Source of the DNA: a virus
DNA: 25,092 nucleotides
Strand: one strand, 5' to 3'
Virus record (IMG/VR): IMGVR_UViG_3300025098_000260
Coordinates: 1 to 25,092 of that record
A program made the position numbers and the translations under genes. The notes under the pieces are model-generated. The model saw nothing but the letters and a program-made list of their open reading frames with translations, searched no databases and was not told where the DNA came from. The first letter of the stretch is position 1; each line of letters begins with the position of its first letter. Positions 1 to 8,695 of the stretch are shown piece by piece.

Positions 1-245
1 TGCTAAATTCAAATGCAGGAACAGATGATACACATCCGTACATTGCACTTGCAGGTCGAGTGCCATGTAAAGTAATAGGAATAACCAACAAAGGAGACAG
101 ACTAGTCACTTCAAGTACCCCAGGTCATGCCAGAGCAGTTAGTGATGGCGAAGATTGTACATACCAGCATGTAATTGGTAGAGCTCTTGACACTAAAATA
201 AATCAAGAGCCAGGGTTAATTGAAATTGTAGTAGGAGTCAAGTAA
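1..245 (+). CDS. Virion structural / tail-fibre-type protein, C-terminal part (5' truncated)
   Basis: The reading frame is open from base 3 and ends at the TAA at 243-245, so only about 80 C-terminal residues are seen. They include an ALAGRVPCKVIG segment, then NKGDRLVTSSTPGHARAV and an IGRALD segment. This GRVPxKV...KGDxLVxSxxPGxA...xGxALxx pattern is typical of the C-terminal domain of phage appendage proteins and of chaperone-like or autoproteolytic (peptidase G2-like) tail-fibre ends; the assignment is from memory of the family, not from a search. The GTG at 60 lies inside this frame and is not needed as a start. The next gene begins with a GTG directly after the stop, suggesting co-transcription of a structural module. 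Confident that it is coding; moderate on function. Confidence 0.7.
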   Translation, partial: LNSNAGTDDTHPYIALAGRVPCKVIGITNKGDRLVTSSTPGHARAVSDGEDCTYQHVIGRALDTKINQEPGLIEIVVGVK

Positions 246-1466
246 GTGGCAGTCATCGTCGGTCAGGTAATTGAAGCATCACATTACAATGCACTTGCAG
301 ATTTATGCAATAAGTGCTTTGCTGATGTCTATACTGGGCGAGAGTATGACGCAACCTTTAGTGGCAGTAATATTAATAATGCAGCAGAATGTAATGCAAT
401 ATTTTCAATACATGAAACAGACTATCCATCAACAAGTCCGGGTGTTGGTCCCTTTTCACTGACTACCGATGTATTATCAACAGACTTTGTTATTGTAGTA
501 GTTGGACAGGAAACAAAAGTTGGCAGTGGCTATAGTATAGACTATAATGCTAATACTATTACATTTACTACAGCCATTCCGGCGGCGACACGTGTGGTTG
601 TATTTAATCGATATACACATAGATTTGGTTATGGTAATAGCGCAGTTGTAAATAATTTATCACCTACTGACAAAGTTGAGAGTGTACATACTAATAGTTT
701 AATTGATAGATCCAATGCCATATTGACTCATGTCGGCGACAGTACACAACTTACAAATGTTTCAGTTGGTACTGATATCACTTCTAATGATGGTAATTAT
801 ATTGAAAACGTATATCAAACAAATGTATTAATGAACGATGTACATTTAACTGTGGGCGCAAGTGCTGCAAGTGAAACAAATGCAGGGAATTTTGTACGTA
901 CTGCGGCATGGGATTCACGTTTAGAAGGTATATTTGCTTATACCTTTACTGATTACAGTCAAGCACGATACTTTTTTAATAGTGGTGGCGAGATACGATT
1001 CAGTTTAGATATGACAGGTAATGCCGCAAATGCTGGTTATGCAAGTTGGAATTCAATATGTACTGGGCTAGGCACAGTTCGTATGAACCATGAAGGCACA
1101 TTACAAAGTGGTAGTGGCGGAATTAGTAACGGTAAAGGATTTTATCACTTAACTACCGATTGGCAAACAATTTTTAGTAGTGCTAGTCCTGGTGGTGGTT
1201 ACGGCGGTGGTGGTTACGGCGGTGGGTATGCAAACCTTCGTGCAGTTTTTCATGCCAAATATGTTGAAGTGGGATCAACACACCAGGTACAGATTAAAGT
1301 AGTAATGGATGATGGATCAACTCATGCAAGTCCTATTACTGGTTCTACTACATTTTATGCTAAAACATTACAGCCTAATAATATTTCAAAAAATTCAGTT
1401 ACTTACAGTGTAACTGGACCAACAGTTAGTGTCATTGAAAACTTTAATTCAGCTAATGACAGCTAA
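246..1466 (+). CDS. Virion structural (tail/appendage) protein with Gly-Tyr repeat
   Basis: 406 residues, starting with GTG immediately after the upstream stop. There are no transmembrane or enzymatic motifs. The sequence is rich in Ser, Thr, Asn and Gly, as in beta-rich phage appendage proteins. Around residues 245-310 it has the segments ARYFFNSGGEIRF, WNSICTGLGTVRMN and FYHLTTDWQTIF, which I recognise as a recurrent block in marine T4-like phage structural proteins. Residues 316-329 are a Gly-Tyr tract encoded by a perfect 15-bp tandem repeat. The N-terminal VIVGQVIEASHYNALAD segment also looks like a tail-protein N terminus. It probably forms part of the tail or fibre and acts outside the cell in the virion. 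It is the last structural gene before the accessory operon; no terminator is seen between them. Confidence 0.75.
   Translation: MAVIVGQVIEASHYNALADLCNKCFADVYTGREYDATFSGSNINNAAECNAIFSIHETDYPSTSPGVGPFSLTTDVLSTDFVIVVVGQETKVGSGYSIDYNANTITFTTAIPAATRVVVFNRYTHRFGYGNSAVVNNLSPTDKVESVHTNSLIDRSNAILTHVGDSTQLTNVSVGTDITSNDGNYIENVYQTNVLMNDVHLTVGASAASETNAGNFVRTAAWDSRLEGIFAYTFTDYSQARYFFNSGGEIRFSLDMTGNAANAGYASWNSICTGLGTVRMNHEGTLQSGSGGISNGKGFYHLTTDWQTIFSSASPGGGYGGGGYGGGYANLRAVFHAKYVEVGSTHQVQIKVVMDDGSTHASPITGSTTFYAKTLQPNNISKNSVTYSVTGPTVSVIENFNSANDS
1191..1229 (+). repeat. 15-bp tandem repeat encoding GGGYG
   Basis: Two exact copies of GGTGGTGGTTACGGC (1191-1205 and 1206-1220) are followed by a partial third copy (1221-1229, GGTGGGTAT). 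They encode a flexible Gly-Tyr loop in the structural protein. Exact DNA identity of the two units suggests recent slippage or duplication. Confidence 0.9.
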
Positions 1467-1471
1467 ACCAC

Positions 1472-1500
1472 TTGACAAACAATCATAAATAAGTTATAGT
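1472..1500 (+). promoter_or_regulatory. sigma70-type promoter with embedded late-like octamer
   Basis: TTGACA (1472-1477) and TATAGT (1495-1500) are separated by exactly 17 bp, a near-consensus host sigma70 (phage early) promoter. CATAAATA (1484-1491) lies in the spacer and differs from the T4 late octamer TATAAATA only at the variable first base, so the site may be read both early and late. It heads the operon starting at 1537; the leader holds a strong Shine-Dalgarno sequence. Confidence 0.75.
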
Positions 1501-1521
1501 AGTAGTTAAATAACCGTATAC

Positions 1522-1527
1522 GGAGGT
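1522..1527 (+). promoter_or_regulatory. Strong ribosome binding site (GGAGGT)
   Basis: GGAGGT lies 9 nt before the ATG at 1537. It is the strongest Shine-Dalgarno match noticed in the window and fixes the start of the 115-residue gene. Confidence 0.85.
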
Positions 1528-1536
1528 AGAAGCACT

Positions 1537-1884
1537 ATGGATGACCGCTTAGAAAAAGCATTGGAATTTTCTAATTATCGAATGACAATAGAAAATCAAA
1601 AGAAAAACCTCAAAATTAGAATGGAAACACAGCAGACATTTATGTATCAAAAAGGTACATGGCGAGCTGATCAACTGTTGATTAGTTTTATTCAAAGTCT
1701 ACTAGACAATGAATTTGAAAACGCAGTAATACAAGACAGTCGTAATACACCAATCCAAATTGATGACTTACATGAATTCAAGTTAATGATTATTGAAAAA
1801 TATAATGAGGCAATGAATGAGTTTTTGATGGAAACAAACAAACTATCAAAAGCAAGAAATATTAAAAAGGTAATGGACTGGTAA
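1537..1884 (+). CDS. Conserved small phage protein (MDDRLEKALEFSN family)
   Basis: 115 residues, start fixed by GGAGGT. Charged and helical, with likely coiled-coil stretches (residues 15-35 and 80-110) and no membrane segment. The N terminus MDDRLEKALEFSN and a central IQIDDLHEF segment match a small protein that I remember as widely conserved in T4-like marine cyanophages, where it has no assigned function. It is the first gene after the sigma70/late promoter, and the next gene's ATG directly follows its stop codon. Early expression is likely. No function should be inferred beyond a small soluble, possibly oligomeric phage protein. Confidence 0.75.
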   Translation: MDDRLEKALEFSNYRMTIENQKKNLKIRMETQQTFMYQKGTWRADQLLISFIQSLLDNEFENAVIQDSRNTPIQIDDLHEFKLMIIEKYNEAMNEFLMETNKLSKARNIKKVMDW

Positions 1885-2772
1885 ATGAGTTATAACGGAT
1901 GTTGCTTTTTTGCCTATAATAATAGTGAAATTGATTATGTACAGTTAGCATTACTGGCCGCACTATATGTAAAAAAGCATATGAAAAACAACAACACTTG
2001 CCTGATTACTTCAGAAGGTGATTATGATTGGCTTGAATCAAGCCAAGGCAAACCGTTAGTTGAAAAAGCATTTGATGAAGTAGTAATTACAGATGTTAAA
2101 CAAGAAGAAAATGTAAGAACACATTATGATAGTCCATGGACTACATTTGACAGTCATTTTCAAAATAGTAATAAGCATTTAGTTAATGAATACTCTCCTT
2201 TTGATAAAACATTACTATTGGATATTGACTATATTGTACGTAACGATAATTTGGATTACTTGTTTGAACAAGAACACATACATGTTGGTATGTATAATCA
2301 AGCATGCGATTTACGTGGCGATCCGCCAGATTTATATGAACAATACTTAAATCCAGTTGGTGTGCCAATGTGGTGGAGTACTGTAGTCTATTTTGATCGT
2401 AGTGATACTAGTGATATGTTTTTTGACCTATGGGCGCATATACAAAAAGAATATAGTTTTTATAAATTCCTATACAGTTTTCCAGGACATATGTATCGTA
2501 CTGATTATTGTGTTAGTGTTGCTTCACATTTGATGAATGGTATGGCAGATGGCGATACTATACATAAGATTATTGACGGGCCAATGCAATATATGGATCA
2601 AAAAGATGATATAGTTGAAATTAAATCTTCTAATGATTGGGTATTTTTATCAAATGATCGTAATGAACCATGGAAAGACATTGTATCAAGAAATTTACAT
2701 CAGAATTTACATGTAATGAACAAACGTAGTATTGGGCGTAATTTTGATGCTATGATTGGAGCAGTTACATGA
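1885..2772 (+). CDS. GT-A-like glycosyltransferase-type protein (LLLDID motif)
   Basis: 295 residues, ATG directly after the upstream stop. Residues 109-117 read TLLLDIDYI, with DID at 113-115 after a hydrophobic strand, as in the DxD metal/nucleotide-sugar motif of GT-A enzymes (GT8-like). The N terminus (CCFFAYNNSEIDYVQLA, then CLITSEGDYDWL) has the usual pattern of a first strand and helix followed by a second strand. There is no signal peptide or membrane segment, so a cytosolic role is expected. A WWSTVVYFDRSD segment near residue 165 has a near match (MTDIFYFNRSE) in the next gene, so the two are probably distant paralogues. The next start overlaps as ATGA. Acceptor and donor cannot be told. 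Confidence 0.65.
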   Translation: MSYNGCCFFAYNNSEIDYVQLALLAALYVKKHMKNNNTCLITSEGDYDWLESSQGKPLVEKAFDEVVITDVKQEENVRTHYDSPWTTFDSHFQNSNKHLVNEYSPFDKTLLLDIDYIVRNDNLDYLFEQEHIHVGMYNQACDLRGDPPDLYEQYLNPVGVPMWWSTVVYFDRSDTSDMFFDLWAHIQKEYSFYKFLYSFPGHMYRTDYCVSVASHLMNGMADGDTIHKIIDGPMQYMDQKDDIVEIKSSNDWVFLSNDRNEPWKDIVSRNLHQNLHVMNKRSIGRNFDAMIGAVT

Positions 2773-3617
2773 CTCAGGGATATATTACAATAGCAACAAA
2801 GTCCCCAGGTAACATACAAGTTGAGCAAGCAGTAGCATTGGCTAGTAGTTTAAAACTAGCTGATCCAGATCGCGAGTTTTGTCTAGTTGTAGACAAATTT
2901 GAAAATGTACCACAAAAGTACGAGAATGCATTTGATAGTATCGTAGAATTACCATATGGACATTATGATCCAACTGAAGATATTGCAATTAACTTATGGC
3001 AACTATATGCATGTAGTACATTTGAACACACAATGTATATTGATCGTAGATGTATAGTAACACATAACATCAATGATATCTGGGATAATATAATATTGCA
3101 TGACTATGTTTTTAGTAAAACTGTAGAAAATTTTAGAGGTGAAACAGTACCACTAAACGACAAATTTAGTATTCATGAGCGTAACGATATTCCCACTTAT
3201 ATGACAGATATCTTTTATTTCAATCGAAGTGAAAGATCAGAACAGTTTTTTAAGATACTAGATGTTGTGCTTAAAGAATTTCGTAGAGTGTATCTTAAAT
3301 TTATAAGTGAAGGCCGTCCTGGGTATTTTGATATAAACTTGTTAATTAATACCACTATTATGATGCTGGGAGAAGAATCAAATATACATGGACATATTCC
3401 TTACAAATTATTAAGTTTAGACAACTTAACTCTTGACGACGATGACTTGCCGACCGAATGGGTAGACTACCTTAGTAGTTGGTATATAAGTGGCACACTT
3501 AAAATTAATAACCACCGTGTGAGTGGTATCATATGTTATAATAGTGATGCATTTTTAGATGAAGAAATATTAGATGATTACAGACAGCGTGTTAAAGACA
3601 GTAACATTAGAATCTAA
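2769..3617 (+). CDS. GT-A-like protein with degenerate DxD (DRR)
   Basis: 282 residues; start overlaps the previous stop as ATGA. The fold pattern follows the upstream gene: YITIATKSPGN and an early strand, FCLVVDKFENV, then a hydrophobic strand ending MYIDRRCIV (residues 89-97), where the DxD position is Asp-Arg-Arg (92-94). Loss of the second acidic residue suggests altered metal dependence, or a non-catalytic partner of the preceding protein. The FYFNRSERSEQFF segment parallels FDRSDTSDMFF upstream. Very acidic stretch near residues 220-226. Could be a pseudo-glycosyltransferase. Translationally coupled in the operon. Confidence 0.55.
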   Translation: MTQGYITIATKSPGNIQVEQAVALASSLKLADPDREFCLVVDKFENVPQKYENAFDSIVELPYGHYDPTEDIAINLWQLYACSTFEHTMYIDRRCIVTHNINDIWDNIILHDYVFSKTVENFRGETVPLNDKFSIHERNDIPTYMTDIFYFNRSERSEQFFKILDVVLKEFRRVYLKFISEGRPGYFDINLLINTTIMMLGEESNIHGHIPYKLLSLDNLTLDDDDLPTEWVDYLSSWYISGTLKINNHRVSGIICYNSDAFLDEEILDDYRQRVKDSNIRI

Positions 3618-4557
3618 AAAGCAGTTTTATGTTTTTTATGATGAATGGACTGGGGCTATTATAAAAATAGCATCAATTGAACAGGATACTTCTGAGTATT
3701 CGTATCTACTGACTGACAGTTATCTAGCAGAAAATATTCTCAAAGGTTACGAAAATGAAAAAGACTATATTGTATCATTTGATAATGATAACAACTTAGC
3801 AATTGTTAAAAAAGATAACGTAGTACGGTTACGTAGTAGTGAAACTAATCTACACCAATTGGCTAATGTAAAAAAAGATGATTGGGATATTAGAGTATTG
3901 GTATATGCTGGTAATAATAAACTAGTAGTAGAAGTCAATCCTTTAAGTATACGCAAACTTAGTAATATGACGTTTAACAAGAAGATCATTATTGACGATA
4001 AAAATGATCTATCTCTATATATAGTTAAGCATAATAATCCAGATTACCTGATAGACACTATTGATGTTGATGCACAGGAACTATTGGATAACGGCAATGT
4101 TATATATGATATTACTAGTATACGTAAACACGTTAGTTTAACTGAACTTGGATTCTTAACTAGACGTTGTTTTAAAAATTACTACTTGGATATTTTTAAT
4201 AGTCCATTGAATATTGCACAGCAAAGTCTTGTCAAGAATTTTTCTTATATACACAGATATGCTGAACACAATCATAATCAAGGACATATTAACATAACCC
4301 AAAAGGGGGAGTTCCTTACAATTACAACACCACTAAGTAGTGGTGAATTAACTGATATCGGACTGCATGAAGATAAATTATGGGTATACTTAGTGGGCAA
4401 TACACCGGATGAATACTATGGAAGCATACCAATAAATATACGTGAACTTAAAACTAAAAAGAAATGTGCTATAAAAATTGAGGGAAATATACAAAATTAT
4501 AACCTGTTACACCAAAAGCACAAAGTAACATTTTCAATCAAAGGAGCCAACACATGA
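3574..4557 (+). CDS. Unknown phage protein with YVFYDEWTG N terminus
   Basis: Up to 327 residues. The ATG at 3574 overlaps the upstream gene by 44 nt; the in-frame GTG at 3589 is an equally possible start and neither has a clear Shine-Dalgarno sequence. The mature-looking protein begins KKQFYVFYDEWTGAI, a pattern I have seen in unannotated marine phage proteins. Rich in Asp, Asn, Lys and beta-branched residues with alternating hydrophobics, suggesting a beta-rich soluble protein. No catalytic motif, no signal peptide. Its place between glycosyltransferase-like genes suggests a related role, but a structural role is equally possible. The next gene overlaps as ATGA. Confidence 0.6.
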   Translation: MITDSVLKTVTLESKKQFYVFYDEWTGAIIKIASIEQDTSEYSYLLTDSYLAENILKGYENEKDYIVSFDNDNNLAIVKKDNVVRLRSSETNLHQLANVKKDDWDIRVLVYAGNNKLVVEVNPLSIRKLSNMTFNKKIIIDDKNDLSLYIVKHNNPDYLIDTIDVDAQELLDNGNVIYDITSIRKHVSLTELGFLTRRCFKNYYLDIFNSPLNIAQQSLVKNFSYIHRYAEHNHNQGHINITQKGEFLTITTPLSSGELTDIGLHEDKLWVYLVGNTPDEYYGSIPINIRELKTKKKCAIKIEGNIQNYNLLHQKHKVTFSIKGANT

Positions 4558-5537
4558 GCAAAATAGTACCTATCACAGAATTTGATGTGGTGTTCATCAG
4601 TTATGACGAACCAAATGCTGATCAAAATTATCAAGACTTGCTGGAAAAATGCCCATGGGCGTTACGCAGTCATGGCGTGTGGGGTAGTGATGCAGCGCAT
4701 AAAGCCGCCGCGGCACTGGTTGAAACTGATAGATTTATTACCATTGATGCAGATAATATTGTGCGCAGTGATTTTTTTAATATTGAACTAGATTTAGATA
4801 CCATTGGTGATAATGATGTTATTAGTTGGGCAGGCAAAAATGCAGTAAACGGACTTGTATATGGTAATGGTGGTATCAAATGTTGGCCAGTACATGTTGT
4901 GAACGCAATGCGTACACATGAAGCGGCTCCAGAAAATGACAAGCATGCACAGGTTGACTTTTGTTGGAATATCAACTATGTTCAAATGAATAACATCTAT
5001 TGTGATGTAGCAAACAACGGATCACCATATCAAGCATATCGTGCAGGGTTCCGTGAAGGCTGTAAGATGAGTTTGGAAGATGGTAACATTGTTGATAAGC
5101 GAGCCCTTAAAAAATTACATCGTAAAAACTATCAACGTATGTTAGTATGGATGAGTGTTGGTGAAGATGTTCCCAATGGATTATGGGCAGTTTATGGAGC
5201 AAGATTGGGATGCTATATGACTAACTTAGACAGAGATGCCTGGGATTGGCGTGATGTACGTGACTTCAAATGGCACACTAAGTTTTGGACTGAGACTGTA
5301 ATGCCACAATTTGCAGATCCTGATGGAGAGCTATGTCCAGCAACTGGATATCGTTATAATAAAGACAAGCTAAAAGCTGAAACAATTCGATTGGGCCGTA
5401 TACTTCAAGACGAATTACTATTGGAGATTGCAGACATGGATGAAAAAGCAAGTGAATTTTTTAAGGAAGTTTACATAAATCCAAGTCGGATGGCACCAAT
5501 GATTCGAGAAGATAATGTTATATCAGAAATTGAGTAA
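4554..5537 (+). CDS. Glycosyltransferase-like protein (FISYDEPNAD / DAD family)
   Basis: 327 residues, ATGA overlap with the upstream stop. Residues 11-22 read DVVFISYDEPNA and residues 62-70 ITIDADNIV, with DAD at 65-67 placed as the GT-A DxD motif. An HGVWGSDAAHK segment lies between them and a GFREGCKM segment follows near residue 165. The gene at 22590 has the same landmarks in the same order (FLSYDEISAD, HGIDGILNAHK, VVDADAII, GAFREATKL), so the two are paralogues; this copy carries about 90 extra C-terminal residues rich in Trp and acidic residues. This family recurs in T4-like cyanophages as a putative glycosyltransferase. No membrane segment; probably cytosolic. Sugar and acceptor unknown. 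Confidence 0.7.
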   Translation: MSKIVPITEFDVVFISYDEPNADQNYQDLLEKCPWALRSHGVWGSDAAHKAAAALVETDRFITIDADNIVRSDFFNIELDLDTIGDNDVISWAGKNAVNGLVYGNGGIKCWPVHVVNAMRTHEAAPENDKHAQVDFCWNINYVQMNNIYCDVANNGSPYQAYRAGFREGCKMSLEDGNIVDKRALKKLHRKNYQRMLVWMSVGEDVPNGLWAVYGARLGCYMTNLDRDAWDWRDVRDFKWHTKFWTETVMPQFADPDGELCPATGYRYNKDKLKAETIRLGRILQDELLLEIADMDEKASEFFKEVYINPSRMAPMIREDNVISEIE

Positions 5538-5540
5538 TAA

Positions 5541-7151
5541 ATGACAGTTAAAAAATTTCAAGAAGTAGATTGGGCAAAAGAGCCAGACGGCACTATTGGC
5601 AATAATCATCATAATCTAGAAAAAATAAAATCCTTGCTTGACAGCAAAGGGTGCGGATTTTGTATGGCTAAGTTTAAGCAAGTAACTATGCACTTGGGTA
5701 CTGGTATGACGCATGCATGCCATCATCCATCACCACACAAAATACCGTTACGAGAGATACAAGACAATCCAGCCGCACTGTTTAATACCAGTGTACTTAA
5801 AAAAGCACGAACTGAAATGCTTAATAATGAAAAGCCCAGTGAATGTGATTATTGCTGGAGAGTTGAAGACGATAGTGGAACTAGTGATAGACACTACAAA
5901 AGTTTAGAACCCTGGGCACTTACTGACTTTGATGAAGTTGTTAATCTTAAAGGTGATGAAAATATATATCCAAGTTATCTGGAAGTTAGTTTTAGTAATG
6001 CATGTAACCTTGCTTGTCATTATTGCGGTCCAGAATTTAGCAGCAAGTGGGTAGAAGATCTAAAACTAAACGGGCCTATCAAAGTTTTCGAAGGTGATAA
6101 AACTGAAACTTGGGTACAAGGGTATCAGGATCTAGATAATTTAAGTTATAAAAATCGAGACTTTAATCCTTACATTGATGCATTTTGGAAATGGTTTCCT
6201 GATGCGTATAAGCATTTAAAACATTTCCGTATTACTGGTGGCGAACCATTGATGAGTAAAGAAACACTCAAAACAATGGACTTTTTTATTCAAAATCCAA
6301 ATCCAGAACTAGAGTTTAGTATCAACAGTAACCTTAGTATACCTGATAAAATTTGGGATAAATTTATTGAGAAGCTCGTTGTTCTTAAAGAAGATAATCA
6401 TGTTAAAAAGATTACCATCTATACTAGTGTTGAAAGTTGGGGTAAACAAGCTGAGTATGCTAGACGTGGATTGAATTTTGAATTGTTCCGTAAACGATAT
6501 GAACAACTACTACAACTTGGTAATGTACGTGCAGTTATTATGGCTACATTTAATATATTCAGTATTACTGGATTCCGTAAGTTACTAGAATGGCAATATC
6601 AACTCAAACAAAAATACAATCCCAACAACAGCAATCAGCATTTGGAAACTAGTACTGGATTCCGCATTACACGGCCTGGCGACATGTCGCTTACTGATAG
6701 GCGAGAACACAGTCCAGATCACAGTGTAACAGTTGGACTTGATGTTCCGTATTTAAGAAGTCCAGATTATTTGGATGTTCAGATATGTAGCCATCAACTA
6801 GTGGAAGATTATTTGTTGCCTACACTAGACTATATGAGTAATCGTAGTAGTAATGGTGCATGGAGTGATCATCAGGGATTTGAAGAATATGAAATTGACA
6901 AGTTTAAGCGTATTGTAGTACACCGTTTATATTTTAATCAGAAGAATAGGCCTGAACGTAATGAAGGTTTTGACCTTATTAAAAAACGTGCTATGTTTTA
7001 TGATTTTGTAAATAAAATGGATGAACGGCATGGTACTGACTTTGTACAAACATTTCCAGAGATGGAAGAATTTTATTTTGATTGTCAATACTATAATGAT
7101 TTGTATTATGAAATGCAAGCACAATATCGTGCAGAGGGTAAAAAAGCATAA
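5541..7151 (+). CDS. Radical SAM protein with N-terminal twitch-type cysteines (A)
   Basis: 536 residues, start 3 nt after the upstream stop. The radical SAM core carries CNLACHYC (Cys155, 159, 162), which binds the 4Fe-4S cluster that cleaves S-adenosylmethionine, and ITGGEPL (GGEP 233-236), the SAM-binding motif. Upstream of the core are Cys38, Cys41, Cys60 in ACHHPSPHK, and Cys102/Cys105 in ECDYCWRVED, a likely auxiliary Fe-S site. The gene at 7151 shares the CHHPxPHKI and ECxYCWxxED blocks and is a clear tandem paralogue. Such proteins are known from marine T4-like phages as twitch-domain radical SAM proteins with unknown substrate. The C-terminal 150 residues are helical and lack further cysteine pairs. 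The start of the next gene overlaps the stop as TAATG. Confidence 0.85.
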   Translation: MTVKKFQEVDWAKEPDGTIGNNHHNLEKIKSLLDSKGCGFCMAKFKQVTMHLGTGMTHACHHPSPHKIPLREIQDNPAALFNTSVLKKARTEMLNNEKPSECDYCWRVEDDSGTSDRHYKSLEPWALTDFDEVVNLKGDENIYPSYLEVSFSNACNLACHYCGPEFSSKWVEDLKLNGPIKVFEGDKTETWVQGYQDLDNLSYKNRDFNPYIDAFWKWFPDAYKHLKHFRITGGEPLMSKETLKTMDFFIQNPNPELEFSINSNLSIPDKIWDKFIEKLVVLKEDNHVKKITIYTSVESWGKQAEYARRGLNFELFRKRYEQLLQLGNVRAVIMATFNIFSITGFRKLLEWQYQLKQKYNPNNSNQHLETSTGFRITRPGDMSLTDRREHSPDHSVTVGLDVPYLRSPDYLDVQICSHQLVEDYLLPTLDYMSNRSSNGAWSDHQGFEEYEIDKFKRIVVHRLYFNQKNRPERNEGFDLIKKRAMFYDFVNKMDERHGTDFVQTFPEMEEFYFDCQYYNDLYYEMQAQYRAEGKKA

Positions 7152-8695
7152 TGGCCAATAAAAAGAAAAATATTAAAGAAACACCAGTAGAATGGCGTAC
7201 ACGTGTGCTTGATAAAAAGAGTACTAGCTTTTGTGGAGCAAAATGGTATAATGCTACTGTGTGGCTCGGAAACGGTGCGACAACTAGTTGTCATCATCCG
7301 CCACCACATAAAATTAATGAAAACGATGTTAAAAAAGATCCAAGTGCATTACATAATACAGTATATAAAAAGCTAGTACGTAAACAAATGCAAGAAGGTG
7401 TACGTCCTAAGGAATGTGAATATTGCTGGAAAATTGAAGATATGGGTAATGATTATGTAAGTGATCGTTATTATAAAAGTACACCATATAGTGAAGAAGA
7501 ACTAGAAGCCGCCTTTACTAGTGATTGGAGAGATAGCTTTACGCCCAAGACATTAGAGATTGCATTTGATAGTAATTGTAATTTTGCATGTAGTTATTGT
7601 AATGCTGGATATAGTACAACGTGGGGGCATGATATTAAAAAGAATGGACCATATGATAACATGACCAGTGATGGTTGGGGAGCATTTGCACATACTGGAG
7701 AATGGGCTCAACCATATGGTGTTAAGAACGAAGGAAATCCATATACTCAGGCATTTTGGAAGTGGTGGGAAACTGATTTACAACACAATTTACAACAGCT
7801 AAGAGTTACCGGCGGTGAAGCTACTGTTAGTTATGACTTTTGGAAATTAATTAATTGGTACGATAAAAATCCCGGATGCAAAGTACGACTAGCAGTTAAC
7901 ACTAACTTGGGGTGTAAGCGTAGTCATTTACACAGGTTAGTTAAACTTAGTCATAAAATTGATGCTTTTGATATTTACACCAGTAATGAAGCATTTGGCG
8001 AACAAGCAGAATACATACGTGACGGTCTTGTGTATGACGAATGGATTGACAACTACAAATACATGTTAAATGAAGGAAATTTTGGCATGGTACACTGTAT
8101 GTTAACTATCAATGCATTATGCTTGGGCAGTATTGATAAGATGCATGAACAGATTTTCGATATGCGAGAAGAATATAATGGTGGTAAATTTGCAGAAGAT
8201 GAAACATTTGTTGATATGAGTTATAACATTTTACGTTTTCCTAGTTTTCAGAGTATTACTACATTACCAGAAGAAGTAAGAAAAGAACGCCATAAATATT
8301 TAAGTGATTGGTACAGTGAGCAAAAAGAGCGGTTCCATAAACACGAACAAGATGGGTTTGAAAGAACATTGGCATACATGGAAGTAGTTGACGAAGGACA
8401 CAGTGTTAGAGATTACAGCGATATTGAAACTCGCCAGCGTGACTTTGTTAGTTTTTACAAGCAGTATGATGTACGTAGGAACAAAAATTTTATGACAGCA
8501 TTTTCAAACTTACCAGACTTAGTAAACTGGTACGAGGGATATGATGTTAGTCATAATATACATCCAGTCAAGGAACCAGTTAAAGATGGCGATGCTACTA
8601 CGTGGGGTCGTCCAATATATTTAGACACATTGGCACAAGCAGTGGAAGATCAACTGTTAATTCCAACCAAAAATAAGAGTGAGACAAAATCATGA
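7151..8695 (+). CDS. Radical SAM protein with N-terminal twitch-type cysteines (B)
   Basis: 514 residues, coupled to the upstream gene by TAATG. The core has CNFACSYC (Cys143, 147, 150) but the SAM-binding motif reads VTGGEAT (221-224), with Ala in place of the usual Pro. N-terminal auxiliary cysteines are Cys28, Cys47 (SCHHPPPHKI) and Cys89/Cys92 (ECEYCWKIED); the CxxC at the far N terminus of its paralogue is reduced to a single Cys. The shared blocks and order show that it arose with the gene at 5541 by duplication and then diverged. The N terminus is very lysine-rich. The next gene overlaps by ATGA. Substrate unknown; the two enzymes may act in sequence or as a pair. Confidence 0.85.
   Translation: MANKKKNIKETPVEWRTRVLDKKSTSFCGAKWYNATVWLGNGATTSCHHPPPHKINENDVKKDPSALHNTVYKKLVRKQMQEGVRPKECEYCWKIEDMGNDYVSDRYYKSTPYSEEELEAAFTSDWRDSFTPKTLEIAFDSNCNFACSYCNAGYSTTWGHDIKKNGPYDNMTSDGWGAFAHTGEWAQPYGVKNEGNPYTQAFWKWWETDLQHNLQQLRVTGGEATVSYDFWKLINWYDKNPGCKVRLAVNTNLGCKRSHLHRLVKLSHKIDAFDIYTSNEAFGEQAEYIRDGLVYDEWIDNYKYMLNEGNFGMVHCMLTINALCLGSIDKMHEQIFDMREEYNGGKFAEDETFVDMSYNILRFPSFQSITTLPEEVRKERHKYLSDWYSEQKERFHKHEQDGFERTLAYMEVVDEGHSVRDYSDIETRQRDFVSFYKQYDVRRNKNFMTAFSNLPDLVNWYEGYDVSHNIHPVKEPVKDGDATTWGRPIYLDTLAQAVEDQLLIPTKNKSETKS

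Noticed and set aside
183-210. Inverted repeat GCTCTTGA/TCAAGAGC with a 12-nt loop
   Set aside because: It lies inside the structural gene before its stop, has no T-run after it, and the loop is large; not supported as a terminator.
4328-4345. Hairpin CACCACT-AAGT-AGTGGTG
   Set aside because: A 7-bp stem in the middle of a gene without a T-tract; probably chance.
4670-4975. Minus-strand frames of 60-100 codons opposite the plus-strand operon
   Set aside because: They lie antisense to clear genes, lack ribosome binding sites and resemble no family.
8291-8298. CATAAATA late-like octamer
   Set aside because: Deep inside the radical SAM gene at 7151, with no gene start downstream; expected by chance in AT-rich DNA.
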